This document shows positions 24,880-37,368 of a stretch of 64,000 bases of DNA, piece by piece. Position numbers and translations under genes: made by a program. The notes beneath the pieces were generated by a model. It ran no database searches, was not told the origin of the DNA, and saw only the letters and a list, made by a program, of their open reading frames with translations. The stretch is from positions 372,001-436,000 of the forward strand of contig JADCRB010000083.1 of the NCBI GenBank assembly GCA_021464245.1, in the 5' to 3' direction. The DNA is from Carallia brachiata. Lineage: Eukaryota; Streptophyta; Magnoliopsida; Malpighiales; Rhizophoraceae. Every line of letters begins with the position of its first letter. Positions within the stretch are counted from its first letter, which is position 1.

Positions 24880-26060
24880 AATCTAACTCAGAACTCGATC
24901 CCCCGACGTGCTTTGCGGAGGACCGGCCGACTCCGACGGGACCCGGCGGGGGTTCGAGCTGTTTATGACGACTGCGCTGGGTCTGGTTTGAGGCTGCTGC
25001 ATTGGAGCATGTCTGAGTTTTTGCTCAGATCCGGATTTGGGAGGAACCCAGAAAGGTCTCCATTAGAGTACGTGCAACCCCACAACGCATAGATTTTGTG
25101 CCACAACAAAGGAAACATCAAAGAAAACTGGTGATCTAATAGAATTTCTCCTTGATTCATCACAGCAAGCCCTTTAAGTTGCTGTTTGTTATAAACTGAC
25201 GCAAAACTAAATCGAATCTGGGATTTTGATTTTTGCATAGTCAAATTGAATTATGAGCGAATCACGGACTTTGAATTCAACATCTTGATTATTGAATTCT
25301 ATTGCATACAAGTCCGTTTCATACAAGTTATTGCTATCTGCCTTCGGTTGGGAATGGGTGTAGTTGATCTCCACACTTGTATGGCGAATCAATCAGGGTG
25401 CTTTCATTGAAGGGTTGGTTTTTTTTTTTAATACTGTCAAGGATTCAGTTTAATAGACTGATTAATCTAAATTAATCTGAATAAAGCGGCAAAAAGTCCC
25501 ACTAGATAAAAGGTTGATTTATTATTGACTGTTTGGGGTAAATCTGGTTTGTTTCAATTATTACAAATTTGTGATTTTATTTTTCATAGAATCTTATGTT
25601 TTTTTCTACAAGTATTGCTTCCAAATCTAGAAATTTCCACGCATTTGGGTGGTTTGCTGATATAAATTAATTGTTTCGATTATGTCTCTTGAGTTGTGAT
25701 CTTCCAAAAGCACGTGCCAATCTTTAAATCACAGCGGCATCATAGTTTTCTCTTGGAAACTCTTGCCCTGTTTGCTGTCACGGGTTGTTGGCCGCCAAGG
25801 ATGATGCTTCACGTAAACGGGCGGCTTTGGGGGAGAGCAACCAGGAGGAGGAGGAGGAGGAGGAAGCATTGGGGCGACGATATGGAGGTTGCCTAGAGGT
25901 GGACACGCGGTGGGGAGGTTCATGGGTTCATGATGGATGGTGGTTTCAAGATGGATGATGGTTTCAACAATGGGGGTTTGCTTAGGAGCGTATTTTGGGA
26001 ATCAAGAGGAAAAATGGGTGGCGAGGGAGAACGACGAATGTCAGTGGTGGGCGGTTCGGT
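24880..26060. other. GC-richer segment with short open frames, unassigned
   Basis: Base composition rises around 24890-25080 and 25780-26050. Minus-strand frames at 25244-24963 (93 codons) and 25392-25207 (61 codons) lie next to each other in different frames, but neither shows a domain I recognise. An (AGG)n run sits at 25842-25864 and a short repeat (GATGGTGGTTTCAA / GATGATGGTTTCAA) near 25935-25970. This could be a decayed transposon or gene relic. Confidence 0.35.
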
Positions 26061-27253
26061 TTTTTTTTTTTTTTTTCCTTTTTTTGAGTTAAATATTATT
26101 TTAATACACTTTTATTCATTTTATTCATATTTTTTTGTTTTTAATATAATTTTTTATTTTTATATTATTATTTTATTCGATGAAATTGTAAAAATAACAG
26201 TATAACTCTTCACCTGTTAGAGATTGGATTTAAGTGGAATGACCTTATTAACGTTTCACGTTTAAGATTTATTTGAAACGATTTAAATAATTATAAGATT
26301 TAATTATAAAAAAAATTAAATATCTAATACTAAATTTATATTTATCCCAAAAATCAGATGGATGCATGAGGATGGAGCTCTAGAACATGTCTTACTATTT
26401 TCTTAAAAATAAAATTCATCTTTACATCGGTGTAATTAAGTTATAATAAATTTCTTTATAAAATAAAATAGAATACATTTAATTATAATTTAAATTATTA
26501 AATAAATTTAGTATTGTTTTAAAATTTTTCTCAAATGTCTATAATATTTGTGCCGATCTTTTTTGCAACAACTGAAGCGATCAAGGACGAGTCACGTGTG
26601 ATCTCAAAAAGACAAAAAAAGGACGAAGTGATGTGATCTGTCCCGAACAGAACTTTTGTATTTATCGGAGTTTGCCAAATATCACTTTCATGATACCGAC
26701 GCACAAAACAAAAAATTGTTATACAATAATTATATTATAATAATTAATATATTTTAAATAATTATAAAAAATATAAATAAAAAATAATATTATTTTTTAT
26801 TAAATATTTTATTATTATGATTATATAAAATATAATAATTATTATACAATAATTATAATATGACAATTTTTAGTATGCCAATAAACTTTTTTTTTTTTTC
26901 TGCAAACAAGCATCGAATAATGTCTCTAGGCTGGCGGTTTAATGTCTCACTTCTGAAAGTGAAAGGTTGCGCATTTAAGCCCGATAACGTGCAACTTTTC
27001 TTTCTTCTGAAATTTTCTTAAGAAGCGTGCCCGAAACCCAGAAGGAACTTATTTTATTTTATTTTTTTTAAAGAGTTTTATTAGATATTAAAAAAGGAGA
27101 AGTGAGAATCGATAAAATTTAAACTCTCATCTATTGATTGAAAGATAACTCCTTAACCAATTAAAGGAAAAGAGCATCTTTTCTTCTTGTTTTGTCATTT
27201 CTCTCGAGAAACCGACCGAAGAGTTAGCCCAAATATTTACAACTGTTCTTCAA

Positions 27254-28190
27254 ATGTTGTGTTACTTGGGTTCAAAATCCACCAAGGACAATGTTGCTAG
27301 TTCGGAATGCTTGATGTGCGGTTGTGACCAGGAATCTGTGGAACATTTGATCTTTTTCTGCCCCCATGCTTGTGCCACGTGGATGGGAGGCGAATTCTGG
27401 TTATAGACCTCAATTAAACGGATTTCCTTCTTTTGCGGCCTGGTGGCAAGATATTTCATTGATCTTTAAAGAATCGGGAGTTGAAAATATGATGTTCAGA
27501 GTTGCAATATTCTGTTGGCAAATATGGAATTCTCGTAATGAGCTCATCTTTGAACAACAGCAGCCTACGCCCCACAGGACCTCGTCTCGTATCCAGCTAC
27601 AGCTCAGTGAACTGGCACTTTTACAAGGGAACCCCTCCCCAGTCTCTCGAGCAGCCAACCATGAATTGGATAGAAGATGGGTGCCCACGGGAGTGGGTGC
27701 CATTAAGGTGTATTGTGATGCTTCTTTCAAGGACAATAATAGAGCTGGATTGGCAGTTCTCTGTAGAAATGACAAGGGGGAATTAATTGACGCCAGAGCA
27801 TGCAGAAGGCCCTCAAGGTCAGCTTTCCAAGCAGAGGCGAAGGCATTGTTGTTAGGCCTCCAATTGATTGCCAACTTGGGCCCCTCCAAGAGCATTATAG
27901 AGACTGACAGCCAATTTCTCCACAATCAGACTACAGGACAAGACCGTTGGCTCTGGGACATTGCTCCAATCTTACTTGATGTCGAGTTTTTTATCTACTA
28001 TTAATCATTGTACTCTCAGTTATCTTTTAAGGATGCTAAATTTTTGTCCACGAGATTGTAAGATAGTTCAGAAGGTCTCTTTCTTCCAGATTGGATTTGC
28101 AACTCTCTGACGTTCTTTTGCGCCTATTATCCTCTGATTTTCACATTAATGCATGATGCTTTTACGTTTCGGTAAAAAGGAATTTTGATC
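27254..28190 (+). mobile_element. 3' fragment of a LINE (L1-type) retrotransposon, broken
   Basis: Frame A (27254-27406) carries a reverse-transcriptase zinc-binding region: CLMCGCDQESVEHLIFFCPHA, with the C-x2-C...H...C spacing typical of plant LINE ORF2. Frame B (coding from about 27402 to 28004) continues with FCWQIWNSRNELIFE and an RNase H fold: first Asp in VYCDASFKDN, Glu in FQAEAKALLLGL, second Asp in IIETDSQ. The frame shifts once near 27400, and the RNase H end is scrambled by stops after 28004, so the last catalytic residue is lost. The segment ends near TTTCGGTAAAAAGG (about 28165-28190), a weak tail. The reverse transcriptase core is absent. No clear target duplication was found. 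Confidence 0.85.
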
Positions 28191-29775
28191 TAACAAAGAA
28201 AAGGGACCATTGAGTCATGTACTAAATATTACAATTAAATCGGTGATGATGTGGTTAGTTCAAGCTAAACTTTACATCAAAGCTGGGTGGAGCTTGGGGG
28301 CAAATAAGTATCTAAAATTTATTTTTTTTAATTTTTTTTGATAAACAATAGGATAAATATTAAAATAATATATTTTATTAATAAATAGTAATTTATACAT
28401 TAAATAATGCCATTTTAATAAAGACACAGTAAGTTTGTTATTTTTTAAAGAAAAAATAAAAAAAGAGAGTAAAATATAAAATACAATAAGTAGTAAAAGT
28501 AAATTATAAATTTTAGTGTGATCAGTAGTATAAATTTAAATTTCACCGCTTTTTTTCTTTTTTAGAGAGAGCAGTAAAGGTAAAATATAAATTTTAATAA
28601 AAATAATAGTATAAATTTCAATTTTATTATACTTGTTTGTTTTTAACAATTGCCCTCACAATGTCCAAGTTAGATATACCCTTGCATCAAAGGGTGCGTT
28701 CTGTTTTTATTTATTCTTAATCTAGTGTGAAGGGTAGTCTTTTGTTGTGAAAACAGTTTAATAACGACTCGTGTCTGTTGTTATCTTTTCGTGTTGATTA
28801 TGATGGAGTTATCACATAATAAATATTTAGCACTTGTTATTTTTATTTATATTTTTGTATGAGCCTATTTTATTTATAATTTAATATCATATAAATATAT
28901 TTTTTATTTTAAAATAAATGAAATTAATATATAAAAATATCATTAATTTTGCTTAACATAATAAATCTAAAGTCAACTTTAAAAAATAACATGTTACCCC
29001 TTTTTGAATATTTTTGTAATAAATTTAACACGCAAATAATTTTATATATGAATAAAATCTATTAGTTTCGATGACATATTTATAGAAATACGTCTATTTC
29101 GATAATATGATATAAAATCATATAAATTAGTATCAAATCATCAAAATAGATAAATTTTATATAAAGAATTTTATAACGTATTAGATTTGTTTTAAAAAAA
29201 TTTTAAAAAGAATAAACTGTTATTTTTTAAAATTGATATTAAATTTATTATTTTAAATAAAATTAATGATATTTTTGTATATTAATTTTAAATAAATCTC
29301 ATTTGTTATATAATTTAACATCATTGTGGGTATATTAAAAAATGTAAATTAAACTAAAAATTCTTTTCAAAATTTCAACCTTGGAGTCCTCGGAAATTAC
29401 TCAACAACCAATTGGTAGTAGTTATTCAACTTCCTTATTTATTCTCATTATACGTGGCAACGCACGGTGAGATCCCCAGCAAAAGTGATTAAGAAAAAAA
29501 TTATATATGAGATGAAAAGTGAATTTGATGGGAGACAAATCCAATGGGTTAGTTTAAATTCCATCAAATCACGATCAACTACACTTAATAAGAGCGTATT
29601 CCAACGAGATGGGGAGAGAAAAACATGAGCATGTGGGCCAGAGACGTAATGAGCAGAAACACTTCATTATCAGGCCAGGAACCAAAAAAAAAAAAAAAAA
29701 AATTAATGCGCTTAATGAGAACGTTTGTTATGTTTCCAACGTGAAAGTCCCACAAAACAGACCGCAAGTAAGCAA
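28191..29775. other. AT-rich intergenic DNA
   Basis: Very AT-rich DNA with no open frame of note and many short T/A runs. Nothing is recognisable as a gene or complete repeat. Confidence 0.6.
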
Positions 29776-29780
29776 TACTT

Positions 29781-32614
29781 AGGGGTATTTAATTTTACTG
29801 ATATTAATTATTATTATTATTATTAATTATTGATTGTTATTGTAAATTGTTAATTATTATTATAGAATGTTGTTACTGATAAATAAAATAAAATAAAATA
29901 ATAATATTTAGTTAAATTAATATTAATTATTATTGATTAAGTAATAAAATAATTAGTTTAGACATATATTTCTATTTTTTAAAAATAAATTATCTTTTTA
30001 CTTCTAACTAATCTAAACTAGTGTTATAAAAATATATCTCATATATTTATAAATGAAAATTTATTAAATGTGTGACTTAAAGATCAATTACAATTTATGA
30101 TAGATATTTTTTTAAAAAACATTATTTTTACTCTATAAATTTTTGTACTTGAAAAAATAATGTTATTTTTATTTTTTAAGTTAATATTCACAAAATAAAA
30201 ATTATAGAAAAGAGAAAAAAGAAAAATAGAAATTATTGTACTTAAAATAATATTATTTTAATGATAAAAATACACATTAATACTTATATAAAATTTTAAT
30301 AAATAATATTATTTTATTGTACCGTATACAAAGAAAAATTGAAAGCAAAAATTATTAATTTAGCTTCTTCCCCGTTCATGCCATTTTAACGAAATAATGT
30401 TATTTTATTTTTACTATACTTTTCACGGTCCACAAAGATAAGTTAAAAAAAAAAAATGCTTTATCTATCCATACGTTCCTAAGGCCTACACAAACAAAAA
30501 AAAAAAAAAAGCAGCCCTCCCGTGCACCATTATACAGTCGGCAATAAAATATTTAGTCCAGGGATCAATTTTGCAATTTTATTATTTATTAATTACTACA
30601 GATGAAAATAAAAATAAAGAAACTCTTATTTTTTTAATTAACAGTTATTTATGAGTTTCATTAGCAACAACAGCATTTCAAAAAAAGAACTAAATACCAT
30701 TTTGCGTTATTTTTTTGTTTTTAATAGTAACAACATCTCCTAACAACAAAACCAAATACCCATAAATTTATCAAAAGCTGTTGATTAGTGATAAATAATT
30801 TAAAAAATAACTAATTGAAAAAATAAATATAAGCTATTTTTATTTTTATCATAAAAATTAAAATTACAAAATTAACCTCAATTAATGAAGACATGCCTGT
30901 GCAGAGTACAAATTTGTAATGCCCCAACGATGCCGCACTACTTGTCTCTTTGTACAAAATTAGAACACTGCGGCTACTTGTGGAAGTCACAGACAACTCG
31001 GTATTAGCATTTTTAAAATAAAAGATAATGGAATAATATTATTTTATTCATAAATATTAATTTTTTTTACCATAAACAAATCATTTTTATAATAATTGTC
31101 GAAAACGTACATAAGACCGTTGCAAAAATATCAATAATACTTATTTAAAAATCTACAATTCATATGGTCAAAAACGACTATTCACAAACAGGACATGAAA
31201 CCGCTTTTGACACGATCTTCTGACGAGGATAAGTTGGGTACAAAACTCGTTTTGACAAGATTTTTCAATGAGGATAAATTTTGAATTACGACTAAAACTA
31301 TATAAGCCTAATATATTAACTAGATTTAATCTAGTTAGAAAAAACTGTATATGGTAGTATTTACCGCATTTTAGCAGACTTATAACAGAAATTAATCGAA
31401 TATTTCTGGCATTGATTTTTAAAAGCACTATGCTACCATCTACACAACATCCATTTCAAAAAAAGACAGCAAAACCCTTCACAAACTAAACCATAAAAGA
31501 GAAAAGTGAGAAATGTCAGTGGCAACAACATGGGTGGCAGTAGCGCCAGTGGTTGCTACGTCGGTGATATAAGAGACAATAACGACGACACCAAAAACAA
31601 AAATGACAACAGCAGCTCCAGGGATGTTGGGAATGTCTCCAGCCACGTTTGGGTTGGTGGGAACAGCAATAGAAGCGACTAAGCAGGCGACAAAAGCGAT
31701 TGAAACGACGACACTAGCCATTGAGGTAACGATGACGATGTCAAAAGCGACCACAGCGGATTCAGGCATGTGAAAGACATCTTAAGTGGCTTTTGGGTCG
31801 GCAGCAATGGCAGCAAAGCCGCTTGATACAATAAAGATGGCGACGAAACTAATGACAGAGATGACAATACCTACATCAAAAAGAAGGCCTAGTCTGAGAT
31901 GAGGCGAAATCTAGTGTTTAGAAGATTATGGGTAGACTCTACATAGCTAGATCTATAGAAAAAATGAGAAAGGAGGTGCACTAGAAGAGGAGGAAAGAGG
32001 AAAGGAAAGGAGAGAAAAGAGGGGAAGACATAGAGGAAGAAGATTAAGAAAGGAAGAGGAGGGAAAAGAGGAAATAATAGGGCAGGGGCACCTACAAGGG
32101 CTAGATAATACTACAGAGAGAGACTATTGGTGAGAGAATTTTTTTTCACATTGCCATAAATATCAATTTATAAAATAAAAATATATCATTTTGATAGATA
32201 TACATGACTTTTTTTCTTTGTTTTTTTTAATTTTTTTGTGTAAATAGTAACCTATACAGTAAAAATAATAATATTTTTTCAACTACGGTAATATTATAGT
32301 AAAAAATATATTTATCTCATTTTATAAAATTTGACTTATAAATATATAAGATTCATTTTAATAAGATTAATTTAGAGATAAAAAATAGATTATAATAACA
32401 TAGAAATAGAATATTTAAAATAATCATTTTATTATTTAATCAGTAACAGTTGACATTAATTTAATCAAATATTATAATTTATTTTATTAATCAGTAACAG
32501 TAAAAATTAATAGCAATCAGCCATCAGTAATAGTAATAACAAACAGTCATCAGTAATAGTAATAACAAACAGTCATCAGTAATAACAATTATCAACAGCA
32601 AAACTAAACACCCT
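29781..32614. mobile_element. Old DNA-transposon region with imperfect terminal inverted repeats
   Basis: The left terminus AGGGGTATTTAATTTTACTG and the right terminus (minus strand AGGGTGTTTAGTTTTGCTG) match over about 34 bp, with mostly transition differences. Two further right-type ends occur inside, at about 30699 (AACTAAATACC) and 30760 (AACCAAATACCC), so several related elements are nested or abutted. The AGGGGTGTTT-type end recalls hAT MITEs, but no clean 8-bp target duplication is visible. The interior includes a hydrophobic minus-strand frame (31769-31479, no known domain) and a purine-rich block (31960-32080). No transposase was recognised. Confidence 0.45.
32525..32576. repeat. 26-bp exact tandem duplication beside the right inverted repeat
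   Basis: Two adjacent identical 26-bp units beginning CAGTAATAGTAATAAC (32525-32550 and 32551-32576), with a partial third unit following. They belong to the subterminal repeat region of the element ending near 32614. Confidence 0.85.
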
Positions 32615-33617
32615 GACACTTGAGAATTTCTTCTTCGGGATATTCAAAATGATTATAGAGTAATTATAGGCAGAATTTTTTTAAAAGCTTAAAATTTAAA
32701 ATAACACTAAATATAATTAAAACTTAATTTTTAAATTTTTTAAAATTTTTTTTACAAATAGGACCAACACTTACAGCCAGTTCTATGACCGTCGGCTCCT
32801 TCTTTGCAACGGGGCTCTTTGTTCAATCAGTGGAATAGTATTTCTTTTCTAAAATTGGGAAAAATGTAAGTCTGTGCCAAAGATAGACTAACCTTAATTT
32901 GTCCCAAAACTGCGATGAACCGAGCTTCACCCAGCAACCCAACACCCATTTAACTGTTCGGGTCAAAGTCAGTTGGGTTGAAGACAACAAAATTTTGGCC
33001 AGCCCAATCGAAGGCAACCCACCTATGTTGTTCAACATTTGGACGCCTATAGTAATAGCAACAAGAGAGGGAGGTTAGTCATTAATATATAATAAAAACC
33101 TCAGTTATCCTTAAGTTCTATTTTTTATATGGGATAAAAAATACTCAATTGTTATATTCTTTTCTCCCATATTGCTTGTAAACAAAAGAGGAGATTGAAC
33201 ATTTGCTATAAAACAAATTAGAGAGTGTTTAGACAAGGTGCCAACCCCTTTTTTTTTTTAAACACATTTGTTAGTGGTTAGTAAGTCGATTATTAAAAAA
33301 AATAGAAAAACGCAAATATAAAATACTACACAAAATAAAAATCCTCTTATCTATCAAGTAGACAACCTCTACAGTATAAAGCATTCTGATAGTAAAGGAG
33401 ATCGAACTCCCCTCACCCAAACAGGACAAAAGTCCCAACACCGAGCGCCAACTCATTTCCCTACTACATTTTTTGGCTTGGCCTGGCCTAGCCTAGCCTA
33501 GTCTAGGTTAGGTTAAGTCATTTATAGGGTGGTTAAGGCCTCTAAATATAATATAGATTTCAACTCTCTCTACAATCACCAAAAAAAAAAAAAAAAAAAC
33601 ACCTTTCCTATCATAAG

Positions 33618-33629
33618 GTGTGACCTTTT
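33618..33629. repeat. Target-site duplication, left copy
   Basis: GTGTGACCTTTT, repeated exactly at 34496-34507. Confidence 0.88.
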
Positions 33630-34495
33630 TTTTGCTAGGGAAACCGTGCAATGGATTTGCTATCGTGTGCACGTTTGCTAACATGCGCCGAGAGCTTACT
33701 TTGCCGCTGCCGTCCCTTGGCTGATTGTTTGGTCGGTCTGAGGGTTTGTGCTCCTCTGTGAGCTTTGTGCCCCTCCGTGGGTTTGGTGGGTGGTGGTCTC
33801 TCGGCTGTTTTGGTTCCGTTTTTAGGGTCCGTGGGTGGATCTGGGTCGGTTTCTTTGGTTGCTGTTCTCTTCCGCGTAAGGTGCTTGGGTTGCTACTTCA
33901 CTCTACTGGTGATCTCCCCTGCCTTCACAGGCAGGGGAGTGGTGGCTTTTGACCTTGGGGTCCCTTGTACAAGTATCTGGTTGTGCTCTCCATGTTGCTT
34001 CCTTGGTCGCCGATCTTTGTTTTGCTTCGGTTTCCCTCCCTTCGGCTCCTCTGGCTTCAACAGCTTGCCTTCGATTTCAGAGCTTTGTGTGTGTGCTTTA
34101 ACTTGGTCGGCCTGCTCTTGTATATTTGTTGGGGCAACGTCGCTGACTGCCCGTGGGGCTTGCCGTCCTCCCCAATTTGGGGCTTTGCCGTCGAGAGGCG
34201 GTGGTGGGGCAAGGTTCTGTTAACCCTCATTCCTGTGTTCTTCTTCTAGGCAGATTTGGGTTATACTCGGATCTTGGGCTCGGGTCAGAGCTTGATTTGG
34301 GCCGCTTGGCTATTGTTGAAGTCTGGGCTTGAGCTTGGTTGTGGTGTAGACCGTACTTTGTTGTATATTGTAACTAGGCTGCTCTCTTTTGTATGTATGG
34401 TGTGGGCTTCTATCTGGATGGACCCTCTATGTATTTAGTTTTGTTTTATGTAATACAATTTATCCTTTCTCTTTAGTCAAAAAAAAAAAAAAAAA
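33630..34495 (+). mobile_element. Short non-LTR retrotransposed insert with poly-A tail
   Basis: An 866-bp insert bounded by a 12-bp direct repeat, ending in a run of about 17 As (34479-34495). The plus strand is rich in G and T and more GC-rich than its surroundings, with no recognisable domain in its overlapping frames (longest 152 codons from 33765). The 3' end reads TATGTAATACAATTTATCC before the tail, resembling the TTAATACAACAATTTTT end of the insert at 12256-13285. It contains a perfect 11-bp stem hairpin at 33914-33939. It is probably a LINE-derived non-autonomous copy or another retrotransposed transcript. Confidence 0.75.
33914..33939. repeat. Perfect hairpin, 11-bp stem and 4-base loop
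   Basis: CTCCCCTGCCT, TCAC, AGGCAGGGGAG: a GC-rich stem with no mismatch inside the retrotransposed insert. No U-run follows, and this is eukaryotic DNA, so it is not a bacterial-type terminator. Confidence 0.9.
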
Positions 34496-34507
34496 GTGTG
34501 ACCTTTT
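34496..34507. repeat. Target-site duplication, right copy
   Basis: Second copy of GTGTGACCTTTT (see 33618-33629). Confidence 0.88.
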
Positions 34508-35810
34508 GAAAGTTAAAAATGCGCTTACAAAAATTAATGTGATCGAAAAGAGAATTAACATCAATCCATTTTGGTATTAATGGGGTGTTATCGTGAATTG
34601 TGTGTATGATTGAGTATCGAGTATTGTGCACAGCGGTTCAAAAAAAAGACTTGACTTGATTTGAATCTTTTAGGTTTGAATCTATTTTGCATTTAAGGAA
34701 TCCACAGGACGGGAGTTGGAAGACGGTAATAATCTATCATGATAACATGAGAACTTTCAACTCTCAGGCAACAATATCACAAGACAGATTTGAGCATCTG
34801 TAGGTTGCAATTAGGGGTATTTGCAAACCAAGTTTTACAGTCTTGGATGATATTATAGTTCAAACAATTCATAACAGTTTTTTAAACCTAAATTCGCAAC
34901 CAAATCATGCACTAACTTAGGCTATCCAAAATTACAGAATAGTTACAGATAAATTACAGTTGGTTTGAGATATTTTTTGCAAATAAAAGCAATTTTCTTA
35001 CCACACCTAATTCACATGAATCACAACTTAAATCACAAGGTTCGTGGTGATGAATTAGAGTGCCCTGCTCAGTTTCAGTCATCAAAATTCAATTTTATGC
35101 AACTAACCTTGCGTTCACTATTAAAATTTATTTATTATTTTTGAACTTATGTAGTATCTAGACTTAATGCTTCCAAACTATTGGTTGAATAAGTGCCACA
35201 TGGTTTATGATGGGAACGCCTCATTATTAATGCGTCTAGACAACGTAAATTTTGAATTACTTTACAAAATATACACTTCAGGGTTATCATACGCCTTATA
35301 ATTACAAAAAGATATCATTTTGATTAACGTTTATGTAATTTAAATATTAAATAAATATGATAGATCAGATTAGTTTTTGGTAGTTTTTGAAACTTTTAAT
35401 TGTATGTATATTTCCATGAGCGGTTTTGAAATGACAGCTAACTATTTATCTTTTGTGGGAGAACTTCTATATGAATGTAGGTTAGAAAGATATAGATAGA
35501 TACGTAGTTCATCAAATATTATCTAATAATTTATTTATTTATTTATTTTTTTTAAAATTTAACCATCCCACAACACATATTTCTTTAATTACACTTTAAT
35601 CTCATTTAACCATCACCTACAAATCAATTATTTTCTCTTTTGTTTTGCTTTGATTTTAACAAATGGTTGTTTTCATTGAGTTTGACGAGCTTTCAACATC
35701 CCTAGGTACAATCGCTACTCTGACACAAGTCCGACCATCACCCACCACTTTAGTTTGTTGTTTTTCAGCTAACAAAGTCAAATGAGGCCATCACTCCGGT
35801 CGAATTTTAT

Positions 35811-36975
35811 GGGCTGATTGATGATATTAAGGAGAATCACTGGATATCTAAATAGCTAGAACTTTAGACTATTCAATCATTGATGTGGATATTGTAACTA
35901 AGGTGATTCAAGAAAGACAATAATACACAACTAGATGCGACCCAAATTTGAATCTTCTAACTATCACTTCCTCTTAGTTGGAAATGCAAAGTGTTAGTTG
36001 AAGTACGCCACCAAATATCAAAGTCGGCAAGTGTTGTGATAACTAAAAAAAAGTCAGTTCCATTATTATTTGAGCAGTGAATCCTCCAAATAAAAATATT
36101 GAATCACAATAAAGGCCCCTGGTTTGGACCTACCGGAAGCCACGACCCATATCTTAAGATACCCCTTTTTTGGGTGTTAAAAGGAAAAAAAAAAAGGCAA
36201 CAATACCAGAATCAGTTAGTTGAACCATAGTTAATTTTATAATAATGGTTACTCTTTGTTCAATCATGTTTTTAAAGAGAAGATTTTCTTTTTGCTTTTG
36301 CCTGGGGGTGCTACTCTTCTAGTCGAATAAGGCCATCGCGCGCGGGCCCAACAATAGAAAAGCTTGACAAATTCATTTTGGCTATAGTTACAATCTTTGA
36401 GGTTCCAAGTGATTTGACCATTGATGGAATCTGCCGCAGTGAGTTCAACGAGTTACATATTTTCTCGGAAAGGGTTGAATGTTATGGGCTGATTGATATT
36501 AAGGAGAATCACTGGATATCCAAATAGCTAGAACTTTAGGTGATTCAATCATTGATGTGGATATGGTAACTAACATAATTCAACAAAGGCATTAATGCAC
36601 AATTGGATGTGAGAATTTGATGATAAGTCAGTGTATTTTCATGCATTTCACTTAAATTTGAATCTTCTATAGTTAAATTTGAATCTTCTATAGTCGGAAA
36701 TGTAGAGTGTTGGTTGAAATATGTTACCAAGTTTCAAATTCAGCAAGTGTTGCGATGGTTAAAAAAAAAGTTCGGTTCCATTATTATTTGAATGGTGGAT
36801 CCTTTAAATAAAAAGATTGGATTACAATAGATATCCCTGTTTGGTTCCACTGGAAGCCATGACCAACATACTCTGATGTCCCCTTTTTTGGTGTTAAAAG
36901 GAAAAACCATTGTTAATTTTATAGTAATGGTTTCTTTTTGTTTGTTTCCGAGGGTGCCACTTTTCTAGTCAAGTT
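35811..36975. repeat. Diverged tandem duplication, two copies of about 500 bp
   Basis: Copy 1 (about 35811-36325) and copy 2 (about 36487-36975) share long ordered blocks: GGGCTGATTGAT, AAGGAGAATCACTGGATATC, CAAATAGCTAGAACTTTAG, CAATCATTGATGTGGATAT, CCATTATTATTTGA, GGAAGCCA(C/T)GACC, and a final GGGTGC(T/C)AC(T/C)(C/T)TTCTAGTC. The period is about 670 bp. Copy 2 carries a further small tandem duplication of AAATTTGAATCTTCTATAG near 36653-36692. No coding frame survives. The pair sits just downstream of the terpene synthase relic's 3' end. Confidence 0.8.
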
Positions 36976-37368
36976 CTACGTCAATTTGTCTTATTTTTTA
37001 ATTTTTTCATGATTTTTTTCATTAGTCTCATGAATTTTTTATGAGAATAATTAATTATTTAAATGTGCGAATAGTGATTCTCACATAAAAAAGAATTTCA
37101 ATTCAAAAAATAAGTGATAGGAATAAGGTTTTCTATTACCAAAAATATTGAAAACAAGAATCGTCCTCGTTCTCTTTCTCATTCTCAAATACAATATGAC
37201 TAACTAACACTCATTTATTTTTTCACAATTTTTAACGGTTTGTTACACTTAATGATCATCTAAACCTCAAATTGAAATCTTAACAGCGATCACAAATGGG
37301 GGATCTGGCAATTGATAAGCACGTTAAGTAAATGCAATTTAATTTAAATTCCTTGTCGTTATTTTTAT

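Noticed and set aside
26925..27000. tRNA-like or SINE-like signature
   Set aside because: A B-box-like stretch is present, but no A-box, acceptor stem or anticodon loop could be folded.
31479..31769. Hydrophobic 96-codon minus-strand frame that could look like a membrane protein
   Set aside because: Valine/alanine-rich low complexity within a transposon region; no start context, no homolog recalled.
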